A stretch of 64,000 nucleotides of DNA from Hyposmocoma kahamanoa (taxonomy: Eukaryota; Arthropoda; Insecta; Lepidoptera; Cosmopterigidae). The position numbers were made by a program, and so were the translations under genes. The stretch spans positions 4,303,579-4,367,578 of the forward strand of contig NW_020653391.1 in the NCBI RefSeq assembly GCF_003589595.1, in the 5' to 3' direction. The notes under the pieces were generated by a model. The model ran no database searches. It saw nothing but the letters and a program-made list of their open reading frames with translations, and had not been told where the DNA came from. Position 1 is the first letter of the stretch. Each line of letters begins with the position of its first letter. Shown here piece after piece: positions 63,450-64,000 of the stretch.

Positions 63450-63695
63450 TCCATAACATTTGCAGTGCCACTCAAGGCGTTAAATCGCAAAGATTTAAGG
63501 GGCACTGCCACTGTGCCAGTCACCTTGAAACGTAAGTTGACAAGTCCCATGTGCCTGTAATTTCACCAGCAACCTTACTCACCAATCAAAACCGAAACAA
63601 ACTAATGCTCACATTATCGCTTGGCGGCAGAAATAGGTAAGACAGCAGTACTAACCTGGACGAACCCTTTCACAGGAACTGTACTGCTACTTAAT
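63450..63695 (-). mobile_element. Rep-A, 3'-truncated
   Basis: From tccataacatttgcagtgcc to actgtactgctacttaatg. Faces the next copy tail to tail across about 44 bp. Confidence 0.82.
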
Positions 63696-63738
63696 GTTTA
63701 ATAACAGTAGTACCTCGCACTAATGGTTAATTTTGTAA

Positions 63739-64000
63739 GCAGTAGAGCTCCTTGTGAAAGAGGTCGTCCAGAGAAGTACTGCCACCTTACCTATTTCTGC
63801 CGTCAAGCAGTTATGTCAGCATTACTGTGTTCCAGTTTTGAAGAGTAAGGGTGCTGGTGAAATTACAGGCACATGGGACTTGTCAACTTATGTCGCAGGG
63901 TCACGGGCGCAGTGGTAGTGCCCCTCAGATCTTTGCAATTTAAAGTTCTGAGTGGCACTGCAACTGTTATGGACAGGCGTGTAGCTTACCATCAGGCGCA
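63739..64000 (+). mobile_element. Rep-A, cut by the window end
   Basis: From gcagtagagctccttgtgaa to cttaccatcaggcgca. Close to consensus. The 3' A-rich end would lie beyond the window. Confidence 0.88.

Overview
The window reads as non-coding, repeat-dense, AT-rich DNA from a lepidopteran (moth or butterfly) nuclear genome. The evidence is an RTE retrotransposon tail of the lepidopteran type, many tRNA-headed SINEs, a SINE-like family present in about thirty fragments, many short foldback elements, and relics of R1-clade, jockey-like, mariner, IS630/Tc1-like and hAT transposons. I find no intact host protein-coding gene, rRNA or functional tRNA. Every open frame I could interpret belongs to a decayed transposable element or lies inside a repeat. 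The assignment to order rests on remembered repeat families, not on a search.

Layout. 0-5 kb: a split Rep-A copy, a LINE tail (LINE-D), two SINE-1 copies, a Harbinger-like MITE and the end of an R1-clade LINE. 5.8-7.1 kb: a degenerate minisatellite split by a nest of LINE, MITE and Rep-A. 7.5-17.4 kb: SINEs, LINE ends (including a reverse transcriptase relic with its YADD motif at 14.8 kb), two inverted MITE-E copies and a TA/CA microsatellite. 18-31 kb: SINE-2, foldback B, Rep-G and Rep-A copies, with a second copy near 30.7 kb of the Rep-A/LINE-D block found at the left edge. 32.9-33.3 kb: a tandem array of hairpin units split by a foldback element. 35.6-39.3 kb: the most nested part (Rep-G with a MITE; foldback Z with an RTE LINE and foldback B; Rep-X with a LINE-L). 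41.7-42.4 kb: a three-level nest (MITE-F in Rep-A in Rep-A). 49-58 kb: LINE, IS630/Tc1-like and mariner relics. 59.05-59.29 kb: a CpG-rich segment ending in a splice-donor consensus on the minus strand, the only candidate host-gene feature. 60-64 kb: Rep-A copies and a hAT relic with an 8-bp target duplication inside a minisatellite.

How the parts relate. Nothing here forms a pathway. The information lies in the order of insertions. Internal target duplications show that Rep-A, called only from repetition within the window, behaves as a retroposon: a defined 5' end, an A-rich 3' end, 5' truncation and about 10-bp duplications. Several MITEs reveal their superfamily by target duplication (TAA for H and U, TA for F). 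The window may lie in a long intron or a gene-poor block. If the 59.05-59.29 kb signal is a first exon, transcription would run leftward across nearly the whole window.

Stretches over about 300 bases in which I see nothing beyond AT-rich sequence and short random ORFs: 1412-1825, 7112-7560, 8145-8738, 9620-10084, 11075-11560, 11675-12210, 15300-15900, 17400-17890, 18472-19055, 21510-22135, 22350-23038, 23110-23682, 23800-24518 (a GC-richer patch at 23980-24190 ends in a run of AGA), 26270-27145, 31190-32015, 33532-34040, 37510-38010, 42855-43150, 51115-51550, 53576-54015, 54952-55655, 55800-56343, 56546-56960, 58152-58593, 59300-59693, 59885-60450, 60970-61345 and 61540-62006. The other long gaps have their own entries.
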